Assembly: GCA_036365515.1 (NCBI GenBank)
Contig: CM070875.1
Span: 99,210,628 to 99,274,627 of the forward strand
Source: Torymus aiolomorphi
Taxonomy: Eukaryota > Arthropoda > Insecta > Hymenoptera > Torymidae
DNA: 64,000 nucleotides
Direction: 5' to 3'
Shown piece after piece: positions 36,632 to 47,470 of the stretch (positions are counted from its first letter, which is position 1; each line of letters begins with the position of its first letter). Below the pieces are notes generated by a model, which searched no databases, had not been told where the DNA came from, and saw nothing but the letters and a program-made list of their open reading frames with translations. The position numbers and the translations under genes were made by a program.

Positions 36632-38676
36632 TTAAGGGGGTCAGACACCTTTACAATTTTCATCATAAAATGACCTGAAAAAAATTAATTTTCATAATTA
36701 GAAATATTTAGAAGTAATATCCTAAAAATATATTCAATTTGTGATAAAATGAGACCCAAAACAAAAATTTTGATCGATTTTAACCAAATATATGGCCATT
36801 TCAAAATTTTTGCTCTGCCATCGACTCCAGATTCAGGAACTGCATATATTTTAATGGGAGAAGTCCTAAAATTTTGGTATTTTATATGACTATTGACTGA
36901 AGAGTTTTACGTATCCAAGTTATTTGATTAAATAATTTTTTACGGTCAAAAGTTGCTAAAAATCTTAAATTTAAGTTAAATTCAGATTTTTTAGCACTAT
37001 TTGACCATAAAAAATGATTTAATCAAATAAATTAGATACATACAACTCTTCAGTCAATAGACATATATAATACCAAAATTTTAGGACCTCTCCCATTAAA
37101 ATATATGCAGTTCCTGAATCTGGAGTCGACGGCAGAGCTCAAAATTTTACATTATGTAGAAAACAGCTTTTAAGATAAAATTACTAAAATACTTGTTTAT
37201 TTCTTCTTCTTTATTTCTTAGCTCCATCTCTGCCCTGAAATACAAAAAAGTATTGTTTTTAGCTTAAAATATTTTCCATTTAGAACAAATATTCTGGTAC
37301 CTTAGTATACGATCTATCAGACATGTAAGCTATGAGCACGCGTAACAGTCATATCCACATCAGTCAGTCAAGTTTGTTAAGTGGTTTAACATGTAGATCC
37401 TTAGGTGCTTTTAAATCCATATGTTGTTAATAATCTTTATCACATATATTAGATTCTTATACATATACTGAGGTAAATAAAGAATGTGTTGAGAAATCCA
37501 AAATCCTTCATGCATGTTATGAAATCAGTATCGCCATAGCCAAATGCTTGAAAAAAATGTTTATAGCAGCAACACTTCTATATTGATCTTCTTTTAATGT
37601 CTTCTTTTAATATTCTTTTTCACATATAATATTATTACTTAATAAAGAGAATACGACTGATACATATTTATTGCAGTGCATAACTGTTTTTACTTCAGAA
37701 AATAAAATGTCAATTATATCATAGTGAGATTCAGGCAATGGCTGATAATGGTAGCTTTCTGGCAGAAGCGAAGTTTCCATAACATTTTTCTGCACAATAG
37801 CATATCTTTCGCTTCCTTTAAAAGTTGATTTAAATCTGTACACTAAATGTTTTTTGTAATAGTTAATATAGACTTAATTTTTGTTTAGTACAATCCCTGT
37901 TATTTTAAGTATAAAGTTTCCAATAAAGGTTCAAGTACTAAAAGCTATTTCTAAAACTTTAATTCAACTGTCACACGTATTACTCAAACACTTTTAAAAA
38001 CTGATTTAAAATACCTTTATGTATTATAATACACTAAATGTTTACTCCCACATCCGTTGGAAACAATGAAAATTAAGAACAACACTTTGTATAGAAAAGG
38101 TGCTGATGCTGATATCACAGTGTTTATATGAAATGGCAGCTGTGCATGTTTACATTGCTTGCGAACTTTTACATAGGTTAAAATCAGCTCTGTTACAATA
38201 AAGGAGTGAGCTGTGAGCCTGTGAGAGGCTGTCATTGATAAGTCCGGTTTTTACGGTGCCATCTTAACTGCTATATAAGTTTTAAACTCAAATTTTTATT
38301 TTTGTCAAAAATACCGTCCATAAATTATATTATTTATTTTTTATCTTTATATTAATGTTTAAAATATTATTTTTGGATCTTTTAAAGTACATATAGATAT
38401 GTAGAGTCAGAATTTTAAATATATTAAGAACAGTAAAATGAAAAAAAAATTAGTAGAAATAATATATGATTATATAAATATGTATACAAGGGGAAAAATG
38501 TAATTTGAACAAAAAACAAATGAAAAGCTTTATCAGTGTTTTGTATATATTCTTAAAACAAAAATAGATAATGCTTTAAAACTAATTGGGACATATTCTA
38601 CAAATGTTTTTTTAATAAAATATATAATAAAAAAAAATTGATTTTTCGTCATTTTAAAGGTGTCCGACCCCCTTAA
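36632..38676. mobile_element. TTAA-flanked DNA element, about 2.04 kb
   Basis: TTAA (36632-36635) is followed by GGGGGTCAGACACCTTTA; the complement of GGGGGTCGGACACCTTTA precedes TTAA at 38673-38676. The termini match the fragments at 4625-5034 and 25474-25880. Inside, 36803-37148 is a palindrome with arms of about 170 bp (TGCCATCGACTCCAGATTCA and its complement with one change). No reading frame is recognisable as a transposase; the frames at 37607-37843 and 38017-38235 are unassigned. Superfamily is piggyBac- or Kolobok-like by the TTAA target only. Confidence 0.75.
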
Positions 38677-39789
38677 CCTGACCAGTGCGAAGGTATATAT
38701 AAGAAAAGAAATAAAATCGTTTTCATTAGATATGTAAAATGAAATAAGCTGTATTCTTAATTATTTATAATATTGTTTAAAACCTGTTTAATATTGTTTA
38801 TCATTATTATCAATTTTCTTTAATATTAACTACAATTAAAATACTATTACAACACTAATAACATGTTGTGAAATTATATAGTGCAAAATTTCATTATATG
38901 TCGGTTTAAAAATGTGCATGACAATGCTTGAGAGCAAGTTCTTATAAATAAAATATATGTTTTCAATGAAAAGATTTTATCTTTTTATATTAGTTAATAA
39001 AAAATTCTTTGGATTTGCAACATATTCCAAGCAACTGAAAGTTAATTAAATATTGTACTTAATCATCAATTAAGTTATCAAGTATGTTGCACAATGGGTG
39101 AATTTCTCAATTTAATAAAAACCTCTACTCATTGGAAAAACCCATTTTATTTATGAGAAGATGATATTAAGTATAGTGAAACGAATTCTTAAATCCTACA
39201 TCTAATATTTTCAAACACTTTCCAGACAAAAAAAACTGGATTTATGACTGCATTACACAATGTTATTTCACAACGTATTAAAAAAAAATAGTAAACGGTT
39301 CAAGATTTATTTCGATTATACAACATCGTGAATGAGATAAAATTAAAAAAACAATTTTGATCGCTTTACTTAGAAAGCATTAAAAGTTTACAGAAATGAA
39401 ATATTTAATAAACTCGATGCTAGTAGATTTCATATATTTCGATAATCACCAATTTTTTATCAATAGTATGTTCGAGTATTTATCAAATTCAACTTTGCAG
39501 TAAACAGTGGTTTACAGAATGGTTTTCCAAAACATACTTTAAAAATGTATAACCTGGTTAATTAAATGTTTAGTTTGTGTTATGGTGCAAAATAACCGAT
39601 ACTTTCCTTTGATAAAATTAAATAAGAAAAAAAAAGAATAATAATATTCTTCATACATATATCTGGAAAAAACTTACAACATACAAAACAGAGGCAAAAC
39701 TAACTGGCTTTGCAACAAAAGTTGTACTTAAATATTTGAGAAAAAATTAATAATTTTTGACTATCCTTTTAAATAGACTTGCAACTAGC
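38677..39789. other. AT-rich DNA, no gene recognised
   Basis: Very AT-rich with no supported feature. Confidence 0.5.
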
Positions 39790-40731
39790 AAGAAATTGTG
39801 TACATCATTATCGTACAGGTATCGTGTACATCATTACACACAACTGCCTGGATGCAATCGTGGTAGTTTTTAAGAGGCAATTGAGTGTTTTTAGTTAAAT
39901 TTTCTATGTCCATAGCACTTAGTATGAGCTTCACATTTTCGTGATGCATACATTGTGCGTACCGCTACTCCCAGCTAAAACACAATGTGGTGGCCTCAAT
40001 TCTGTAAATTTAGTAAAACCAATATTAACGCATTCATTTTCTTTTTTATATAAATTATACAGCTCATTTAAATTACCAAGCAGTAATCTTTTTTGAACAT
40101 GTTCTCTTTCGCCATTGCTCTGTTTAATAGATACATAATCTTTTAAACCTGGCATGATTCGGCTTATATCATCTCTCTCATAAAAACTTTTTACAGAATT
40201 TACAGTATCATCTGGAAGTAGTTTGCCACGTTTCTTTGCAGGTATTGAAAATACTCCGCCCTTTGCTACCAAATCTTTCGCTTCGCGAACTTCCCGTTCA
40301 CTGCAATCGAATTCTCGCATCAAGTCCCTACGAGACCAAAACTTCGGCACAAGAGATAATAGCTGAATTCTCTCTTGCTTATTTGTTGACTCAGAATATT
40401 TTTTCTTTAGTTGTTCGAGAACTGCAATACCAGCTTTGTGATATTCATCATCACACACTGTTTTAGCTTTTTTAGCATCAGATGGAGATAAACTTGATTT
40501 CTGTTAATAAATTTTGCGTCGACAGGTTGAACATATTTTAGCATTTTCAGGTACTAAAAGATATTCACTTCTAAAAAGTGTTGGAAAGTCAGACAAATTT
40601 TTAGATGCAGGGTGATCATTTTTATTTAAAGGATTTATACATTTCAAGTTCCAAGATGAATCCATTTTAATTGCTATAATAAACAAAAATGGAAAACATT
40701 CTCTTTGAGAAAGAAAAAATATTGAAATCAA
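39790..40731 (-). pseudogene. Transposase-type gene fragment, GHGKG family, N-terminal part
   Basis: Read on the minus strand. First comes a frame ending ENAKICSTCRRKIY (40731-40504), with a C-x2-C finger half. It is followed in another frame by a 175-codon open stretch (40458-39931) containing EREVREAKDLVAKGGV, KRGKLLPDDTVNSVKSFYER, KRLLLGNLNELYNLYK, then GFTKFTELRP and CVLAGSSGTHNVC. A +1 frameshift then leads into HHENVKLILSAMD and to about 39790, where the family sequence stops. The same blocks, in the same order, occur in the pseudogene at 52.6-54.3 kb, which also contains the acidic core and GHGKG motif missing here. I know this family as a common arthropod and cnidarian transposon-derived protein, but cannot name it securely. 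Confidence 0.7.
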
Positions 40732-40899
40732 GAGTCATCAATGATTTAATAATCAAATACACAAAAGTCGCAAGGAAATCAAATTGTTTAACTGCCATTG
40801 ACAAGAAATTCAAAAAAATTCGAAGAGGAAAAAGATAAAAAGTTATGGTAATTATATACTTTCGACGTGATGATTTACATACAGTTTGGAAAGTGTGGA

Positions 40900-41140
40900 C
40901 GCCGCCTATCGAATGAAAAATGAATGATTCCGTGCCGCGCGGTACCACGCGTAGGAACCGTCTTTTCAGCGCCATGCGTCTACTCTTTCGCGTTCTATTT
41001 CTAGCAGAAAACATCTTGGACACTTTTTGGAAAATATCATTTCCTACATAAAAAATACACAGCTTTCGATCTAAAGGGTAAAAAAAATATTAAAAATATA
41101 CTTTTCGAGATATAACACGTAAAAACAAACAAAAAAATAT
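40900..41140. repeat. MITE A-related fragment (uninserted reference copy)
   Basis: It contains GCGTCTACTCTTTCGCGTTC, TATTTCTAGCAG, AAAACATCTTGG and CAGCTTTCGATCTA. The same order occurs around the DD41D element, with GCGTCTACTCTTTCGCATTC ending at 42859 and CTCGCAGAAAACATCTTGG starting at 45792. This copy therefore shows what the site looks like without the insertion. Confidence 0.7.
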
Positions 41141-41342
41141 TATCTACACTGAAAAAGAAACGTTAGTACAAGAGTTACTATATTGCTGTTAATTTTGAAA
41201 TTTTATTATTTTATAAAATAATTAATAAAATATTACTCCATGCATTATTAAGAATCCAGAATAATAGGTAAAGAATTAAAGATTATAAAAGGTTATTATA
41301 TAGGCAACGAGGCGGGCGCAGTCCGCGCGCTGTACCGCGTAG

Positions 41343-42813
41343 TGTTACGTTCGAGGATTGTTTTTAATTCTTGAGCTTGTGACAGCAAAAGGGAAAATCT
41401 TCTGCTTACTTTTACGCTGGCGAGCGTGTAGCGCAGGTTGGCTGATTTCTCCAGTTCCTTGGAGGGTGTGCTGGGTCCTCGGGTCGGCGATAACTCCGTT
41501 GTGGAGCTCCGTCCTCGGCTCAGTTGCCTGGAGTTGACCCTTAGTATGGAGGCCTGGACACCCACCAATCCTGGTCCCCGCTGTACCCGAGAGTGGCACT
41601 GAGAAGTCCTCCGGTCCTTTTTTTCCTGCGGCTGCTGCTTCCTGGTATTAGTCGTACGAGGAGCGGTTTCGTCCCGCGAGTATGTTTTTTCGTATAACTT
41701 TTTATGACTGGATCTTCCGCGATAAAAAGTTCAAAATTACTCGCGATCAAAGAAAAGATCTGTTTGCATAAAAATTGCTGATATTTGGATTTTATAAATT
41801 TTCAGACTAAAATAAATTGCAGAAATTTTCAGAATTTGAAACAAGTTAACTTTCGGTATTAGTTTTATAGTTTTAGGCCCGTGGATGTTTCTGAAGGATG
41901 GGTAGGCCAGGTCTCACAGTGACAAAGAGTACGAAATATAGTAAACTTAAAAGTTTATTGTCCGAAAGTTACAGAGTGCGGAGTACAGATAGAATCGACT
42001 GCCTTGCTCGCGTGGTCGTACCCTTCTGCCTCTAAAAAGAAAAATGCCTTGCTTAACTCAGATCTCCTACGTCGGCTCCACTTCTTACTCCGCCGAAAAT
42101 GGGGGGGCTCGCCAGCTGGGGTTACCTTGCTGGTGTTCTAAGGCAAGCCGAATCTGCATTCGGTTGGACCAGTGCGAGCAGGCAAAGGCTTATCGCCCGG
42201 AAGTTAATGTTTTGGTTTCAGATAAGATAGAAGGCGGTGATGCAAATGACAATGGAATTTTATTCGCATGGTGTGATTGTTCATATGTGCAATGCTTAAA
42301 AAGTATTTTCGCTCGCAATGATATTGATTGATTTTGTATTAGTTTAATTCAAATTGCAAAATTTATTTATTCTAATTTTTGTTTGATTTAACTGCAGTAA
42401 TCACTATGAAAGGATACAATTGATGCATTTCAATTTTCCGAAAATTAATTGCCATGATTTATATAATTTTGACAATATGCGTTGATCAATTATGGTGATT
42501 GTTTATAAAAAAAATATATATATATATATAAAGTAAATAGTAACGGTTACAAATATATGGATGGTTAGTGCGAATTCAAATAATGTGACCTTTGGAAAAA
42601 AAATTATGTTCAGATAAATTATTCATTTATAATCATATATTCAGGCGTGTGTATGAGTATGTGAGTATTGACCTTGAAAATAAAACATATAGAGAGAGAG
42701 AGGGCATGTAAGTGAGTAAGTATATGAGTAAGACATGTATATAGTCCAGAGGTATATGGTAATATATATTTTTTTGCCTAGGGAAGGAAATAGAAAATTT
42801 CCTGGACGTTACA
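41343..42813. mobile_element. Solo LTR, about 1.47 kb, GTAG duplications
   Basis: Starts TGTTACGTTCGAGG and ends CTGGACGTTACA, flanked by GTAG on both sides (41339-41342 and 42814-42817). GC-rich in its first half, with a short (TA)n near 42512-42531. No retroelement coding sequence adjoins. The frames at 41296-41750 and 42044-42331 are unassigned and overlap on opposite strands. A 4-bp duplication fits gypsy-type integration. Confidence 0.7.
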
Positions 42814-42933
42814 GTAGTACCGCGTGCAGGAAAGGTGGTGCGTCTACTCTTTCGCATTCTACCGGGTGTCCCATTTTAAAACCACCAGGCAAATATCTCG
42901 AAAACTAAGGGAGATGGAAAAAAACTTTTAATA

Positions 42934-43620
42934 CAAAAGTTGTAGGGTTCAGAGGGGCCCAACTGATGGTGACCTTGGTTATGACCTTGAGGTCAATTAT
43001 CAAGATCATTTGAAGGTCAAATCGATTTTTTCAAATGGGAACCCCCACTTTTGTCCTCGTAAATGGAAAGAGCGGAAGATTTTACGGTCAGATATGTCCT
43101 TGAGTCAAGGTCATGGTCATGGTCATGGTCATGTTTAAAATCAAAATCAATCAACGCATCAAAACATTCCCATAATTAGGCATACGAGACAAATTGTTAA
43201 ATACAAAAGTTGTAGGGTTCAGAGGGGCCCAACTGATCGTAACCTTGGTTATGACCTTGTGGTCAATGATCAAGGTCATTTGAAGGTCAAATCGATTTTT
43301 TCAAATGGGAACCCCCATTTTTGACCTCGTAAATGGAAAGAGCGGAAAATTTTACGTTCAGATATGTCCTTGAGTCAAGGTCATGGTCATAGTCATGGTC
43401 ATGTTTAAAATCAAAATCAATCAACGCATCCAAACATTCCCATAATTACGCATACGAGTGTTAAATACAGAAGTTGTAGGGTTCAGAGGGGCCCAACTGA
43501 TCGTGACCTTGGTTATGACCTTGAGGTCAATGATCAAGGTCATTTGAAGGTCAAATCGATTTTTTCAAATGGGAACCCCTATTTTTGACCTCGTGGAAGA
43601 GCGGAAAATTTTACTATTTT
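42934..43620. repeat. Left subterminal repeats of the DD41D element, 265-bp unit
   Basis: Units begin near 42934, 43201 and 43463 with AAAGTTGTAGGGTTCAGAGG (third copy AGAAGTTG..). Each holds about five AGGTCA or TGACCT hexamers, including TCAAGGTCA and a GGTCATGGTCATGGTCATG run. The array ends about 280 bp before the transposase start. Confidence 0.9.
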
Positions 43621-43901
43621 TACTATTATCAATATTTACCAGGGTTAACCACTTACATCAAATAATAACAAAAGTTAATAAGTGTTGACCACCTGTATCC
43701 AATAGTGACCGGTAGTATTCAGCATTGATTGCTAATAGTCAATAATTATTACTGTTTACATCAAATTGTTTTCAAATTGAGCACACTTATATTGGCACAG
43801 AAAATTAAACTTTTTAGTTTTAAAATATTGTATAGTATAATAACATATTATTTCTTTTGTGGTGTGTTTTGATAAATAATTGCATTTACAACTAAAAAAG
43901 A

Positions 43902-44969
43902 ATGCCTGACTATTCTGCTAATGAAATAGTTGACATTCTTCTTATTTTAGGAGAATGTCGACGAAACTATCGAGAGGCAAGCAGATTGTATCGTGCTCGG
44001 TTCCCTCAACGACAACATCCTGATCATACGGTAATACGTGACATTGAACTGCGCGGTCGACAAGGAAACTTCGTTCGAAGAAGGAGGACACTGAATGAAC
44101 ACGATTATGAAAATAATCCTCGCTTTCTTGCTGTTCTAGCCATGGTACATTTAAATATTCATGTCAGTTTACGCGAAATCGAGTTAACAATGGGTATTCC
44201 AAGATCTACGGCCAGTAGATATTTACGATATGCGCGTTACCATCCTTACTACATTACTCTAAATCAAGCTTTAACTGTGGAAGATTATCGACGGAGAATA
44301 ACATTTTGCCAATGGGCAACACAACAAATTACTGATGATCAAAATTTCTTTAACAATGTTCTTTTTAGCGACGAGGCTACATTTCAGAGGACTGGTATGT
44401 TGAATCGCCATAATTGCCACTACTGGTCTCCTGTTAATCCTCATTGGATGCGAGAAGTTGATCATCAGCATCGCTGGAATGTAACGGTATGGTGTGGTAT
44501 TATTAACGAATGTCTGATTGGACCTTATTTTTTTGAAGGTCACGTAACTCAACATACTTATTTACAGTTGCTGAGAGACGAGCTGCCACTCTTTCTAGAA
44601 AACGTCGATCTCCATACAAGGGCCAGAATGTGGCTACAACAAGATGGTGCTCCTCCACATTATGCCAGAATTGTCAGAGATTTTCTTGATGAAAGGTTTA
44701 ACGGTCGATGGATTGGTAGAAGAGGTCCCGTAGCATGGCCACCAAGATCTCCAGATCTGACATCTCCAGATTTTTATTTATGGGGCTTCCTAAAAAATAC
44801 AGTCTACCGCAACAGGCCAACTACAAGAGATGACGTGATTCAAAGGATTACACAAATCTGCTTAAGTATTCCACGTCAAGTATTATTAAATACTGTTAGA
44901 AACTTTAAAAGGAGAATAGAATGTTGTCAACAAGTAAATGGTGCAACTTTTGAGCATCTTCTTCAGTAA
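43902..44969 (+). CDS. DD41D transposase of the IS630-Tc1-mariner superfamily
   Basis: A 355-residue intact protein. Residues 1-60 form an N-terminal helix-turn-helix of the kind found in many arthropod transposases (YREASRLYRARFPQR). A second DNA-binding helix-turn-helix lies at about 75-110 (HVSLREIELTMGIPRSTASR). The catalytic RNase H-like core has Asp157 in LFSDEATF, Asp248 in LQQDGAPPHYA and Asp290 in RSPDLTSPDFYLWG. There are 41 residues between the last two, giving the DD41D signature (rosa-type group). The protein should bind the 42862-45788 ends and move the element by cut-and-paste at TA. The ATG at 43902 is the first in frame and gives a full-length family N terminus. The stop is followed within 75 bp by a 30-bp tandem repeat. 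The minus-strand frame 44271-44555 is antisense. Confidence 0.95.
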   Translation: MPDYSANEIVDILLILGECRRNYREASRLYRARFPQRQHPDHTVIRDIELRGRQGNFVRRRRTLNEHDYENNPRFLAVLAMVHLNIHVSLREIELTMGIPRSTASRYLRYARYHPYYITLNQALTVEDYRRRITFCQWATQQITDDQNFFNNVLFSDEATFQRTGMLNRHNCHYWSPVNPHWMREVDHQHRWNVTVWCGIINECLIGPYFFEGHVTQHTYLQLLRDELPLFLENVDLHTRARMWLQQDGAPPHYARIVRDFLDERFNGRWIGRRGPVAWPPRSPDLTSPDFYLWGFLKNTVYRNRPTTRDDVIQRITQICLSIPRQVLLNTVRNFKRRIECCQQVNGATFEHLLQ

Positions 44970-45040
44970 ATGGTGACCGAAACACTTGGATCCTATGACT
45001 AAATACACATGAACGTGGAATTTTCCAATGAATTTTTAGC

Positions 45041-45250
45041 TGGCCTGATCATCCCCGACCTTGCCTTAACTGGCCGGGTCATCTCCGACCTTGCCTTAAC
45101 TGACCGGGTCATCTCCGACCTTGCCTTAACTGGCCCGGTCATCTCCGACCTTGCCTTAACTGGCCGGGTCATCTCCGACCTTGCCTTAACTGGCCGGGTA
45201 ATCTCCGACCTTGCCTTAGGTGACCGGGTCATCTCCGACTTTGCTCTTAA
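45041..45250. repeat. 30-bp tandem repeat, seven units
   Basis: The unit is TTGCCTTAACTGGCCGGGTC followed by ATCTCCGACC. Units repeat every 30 bp exactly from 45061 to 45241. Each contains a GGTCA or TGACC-like half site. The period is divisible by three, so both strands give open repeat frames; these are not called as genes. Confidence 0.95.
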
Positions 45251-45788
45251 CTGCACGGAAACTGACCATAACTTTGACCATGACCTTGTCCCAAGGTCAT
45301 ATCAGAATTTTTCGGTTTTTCTATTTACGAGGTCAAAAGTGAGGGTTGCCGTTAAACAAAATTGATTTAACCTTCAAACGACATCATCCTTGACCTCAAG
45401 TTCATGGTCAAGGTCACGATCAGTTGGGCCCCTCCAAACACTACAACTTCTGTATTTAACACTCGTATGCGTAATTATGGGAATGTTTGGATGCGTTGAT
45501 TGATTTTGATTTTAAACATGACCATGACCATGACCATCACCTGGACTCAAGGACATATCTAAACGTAAAATTTTCTGCTCTTTCCATTTGCGAGGTCAGA
45601 AGTGGGGGTTCCCATTTGAAAAAATCGATTTGACCTTCAAATGAACTTGATCATTGACCTCAAGGTCATAACCAAGGTCACGATCAGTTGGATCCCTCTG
45701 AACCCTACAACTTTTGTATTAAAAGTTTTTTTCCATCTCCCTTAGTTTTCGACATATTTGCCTGGTGGTTTTAAAATGGGACACCCGG
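45250..45788. repeat. Right subterminal repeats of the DD41D element, inverted
   Basis: About two units of the left 265-bp repeat in reverse orientation (GACCTCAAGG, CAAGGTCACGATCAGTTGG). They end in the terminal CCGGGTGTCCC complement at 45788. Confidence 0.9.
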
Positions 45789-45790
45789 TA

Positions 45791-46098
45791 TATCTCGCAG
45801 AAAACATCTTGGGCACTCTTTGGAAAATATCCTTTCCTACGTAAAAAATGCTCAGCTTTCGATCTAGAGGGTCAAAAAAAATATTAAAAATATCGTTTTC
45901 GAGATATAACACGTTTTGTACTTTTTGAGGGTGAAAATGGAAAATTTCGGGAAAACTGCCTACACAATTGGAAAGCTGAGGAAAAAAATACATTGGTAAA
46001 TTTTTTTCAAGTACATTTCAGTATCTTAAACATGAGCTGGAAACAGCACGATTTGGCGCTCGCGCGCCGCGCTGCGGCAGTTGACATGAAACGCCTCA
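45791..46098. mobile_element. MITE A-related right half (host of the DD41D insertion)
   Basis: Similar to the right half of the MITE at 21861-22331: AGAAAACATCTTGG, CAGCTTTCGATCTAG, GGTCAAAAAAAATATT, GAGATATAACACG, then a GCGCTCGCGCGCCGCG block and CATGAAACGCCTCA at the end, followed by TA. The left half is not recognisable upstream; the piece before the insertion (42818-42859) matches 40960-40995 instead. Confidence 0.7.
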
Positions 46099-46748
46099 TA
46101 TATACTTTTATGCGGCACTTGACTATCTGGATATCAACTCATAATAATTAATATTGATGTATAGGTACAAATACATACATATGTTCATATGTTTCACGAA
46201 TAATTCTGTAATACGCAGTTTTACACGTTCACACGGAATGCAGTTAAGGCCACATACACAGTCCAGCGCTTTAGAGCGAAATAGCGCTGCACCATGGGTA
46301 CGTTTTTAATTGGTCGTTTCACTAGTGATCAGACCATTTCGGTCGTTTCTCCTGTCTAATTAACAAAATAAATGAGTTAAAATAGACAATTTGAGTTAAA
46401 TAGAATAAAGAAAAGTGACATTTTTTATTTTATTTTATTATATTTTTTTTATACTTAGACAGCAGTATCGACCGGAATAGTCGGTTTACTAGCGAAACGA
46501 CCAATAAAAAAAAACGCACCCCAGATGTTGATATTTAATTACTGAACTATTCCAATCTTTTGTTACTTTAAAGCATATTTTTATCATTATAATTAATCAG
46601 ATAGGTAGTTGAAGTACAGATGAATATATATTTCTATGGGGTACTTGACTATCAGCATATCAACTCATAATAATTAATATTGATGCATAGTTACAAATAC
46701 ACACATATGTTCATATATTTCACGAATAATTCTGTAATATGCAGTTTC
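46099..46748. repeat. Direct repeat pair (125 bp) around a small MITE
   Basis: 46099-46225 and 46624-46748 share CTTGACTATC, ATATCAACTCATAATAATTA and TTTCACGAATAATTCTGTAA. Between them, about 46285-46530, lies a small inverted-repeat element: CGTTTTTAATTGGTCGTTTC at one end and GAAACGACCAATAAAAAAAA at the other, with a further inner match (GACC.TTTCGGTCG). Noncoding. Confidence 0.7.
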
Positions 46749-46855
46749 CCTGCGCCTGAAAAAGGCTATATCAGGCCCTTTGCAGCTACCGACGGAATAA
46801 TACTCGATTCTAAAAAATGTTTACATTAAAAATAAGTGATTAAAATTTTAAGTCA

Positions 46856-47470
46856 ATAAATCAAGTATTCTCCGAAAAAATGCGATTCAAAAATTAAAAA
46901 AAAAAATTTTTAATCTCAAACCTCTTTTTTCGTAATGGACCGATTTTTTTGGGCAACGAACTCGATCAGCAGATATATAAAAGCTACATCTGTGCCAAAT
47001 TTCAGGACGATTGGATAATTTTTGCTCTTGTTATCGTGCGACAACGAAAACGCAAATTTTTTCAAAAATAATTTTTTTCTAAAAAACAAATGAAGATAAT
47101 CTCTTGAAATTTTAACCAAATATAGTCTTCTATAAGCTTAATAAGTGGTTAAAGTTTTAAGTCAATAAATCAAGTATTCTCCGAAAAAATGCGATTCAAA
47201 AATTAAAAAAAAAAAATTTTTAATCTCGAATATCTTTTTTCGTAATGGACCGATTTTTTTGGGCAACGAACTCGATCAACAGATATATAAAAGCTACATC
47301 TGTGCCAAATTTCAGGACGATTGGATAATTTTTGCTCTTGTTATCGTGCAACAACGAAAACGCAAATTTTTTCAAAAATAATTTTTTTCTAAAAAACAAA
47401 TGAAGATAATCTCTTGAAATTTTAACCACATATAGCCTCCAATTAGTGCAATAACTAGTTAAAATTTCAA
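46856..47470. repeat. Tandem duplication, 310-bp period
   Basis: CGTAATGGACCGATTTTTTT starts at 46931 and again at 47241, and the sequences around them agree closely over the whole unit. Confidence 0.9.

Larger units (their letters stand above)
42860..45790 (+). mobile_element. Complete DD41D Tc1/mariner-type element, TA duplications
   Basis: The body is 42862-45788 (2.93 kb), flanked by TA on both sides. Both ends read CCGGGTGTCCCATTTTAAAA inward, and the inverted similarity continues for several hundred bases with few mismatches. Between them lies one intact transposase (43902-44969). The left subterminal region has about 2.6 copies of a 265-bp unit and the right about 2 inverted copies. 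Compared with typical mariners of 1.3 kb the element is long because of these repeats. The uninserted site is seen in the copy at 40976-41010. An intact reading frame and closely similar ends suggest recent activity; expression cannot be judged. Confidence 0.9.

Noticed and set aside
45009..45365. Frames of repeated VISDLALTGR and ARSEMTRPVK
   Set aside because: Exact 30-bp tandem repeat keeps both strands open; no homology and no start context.
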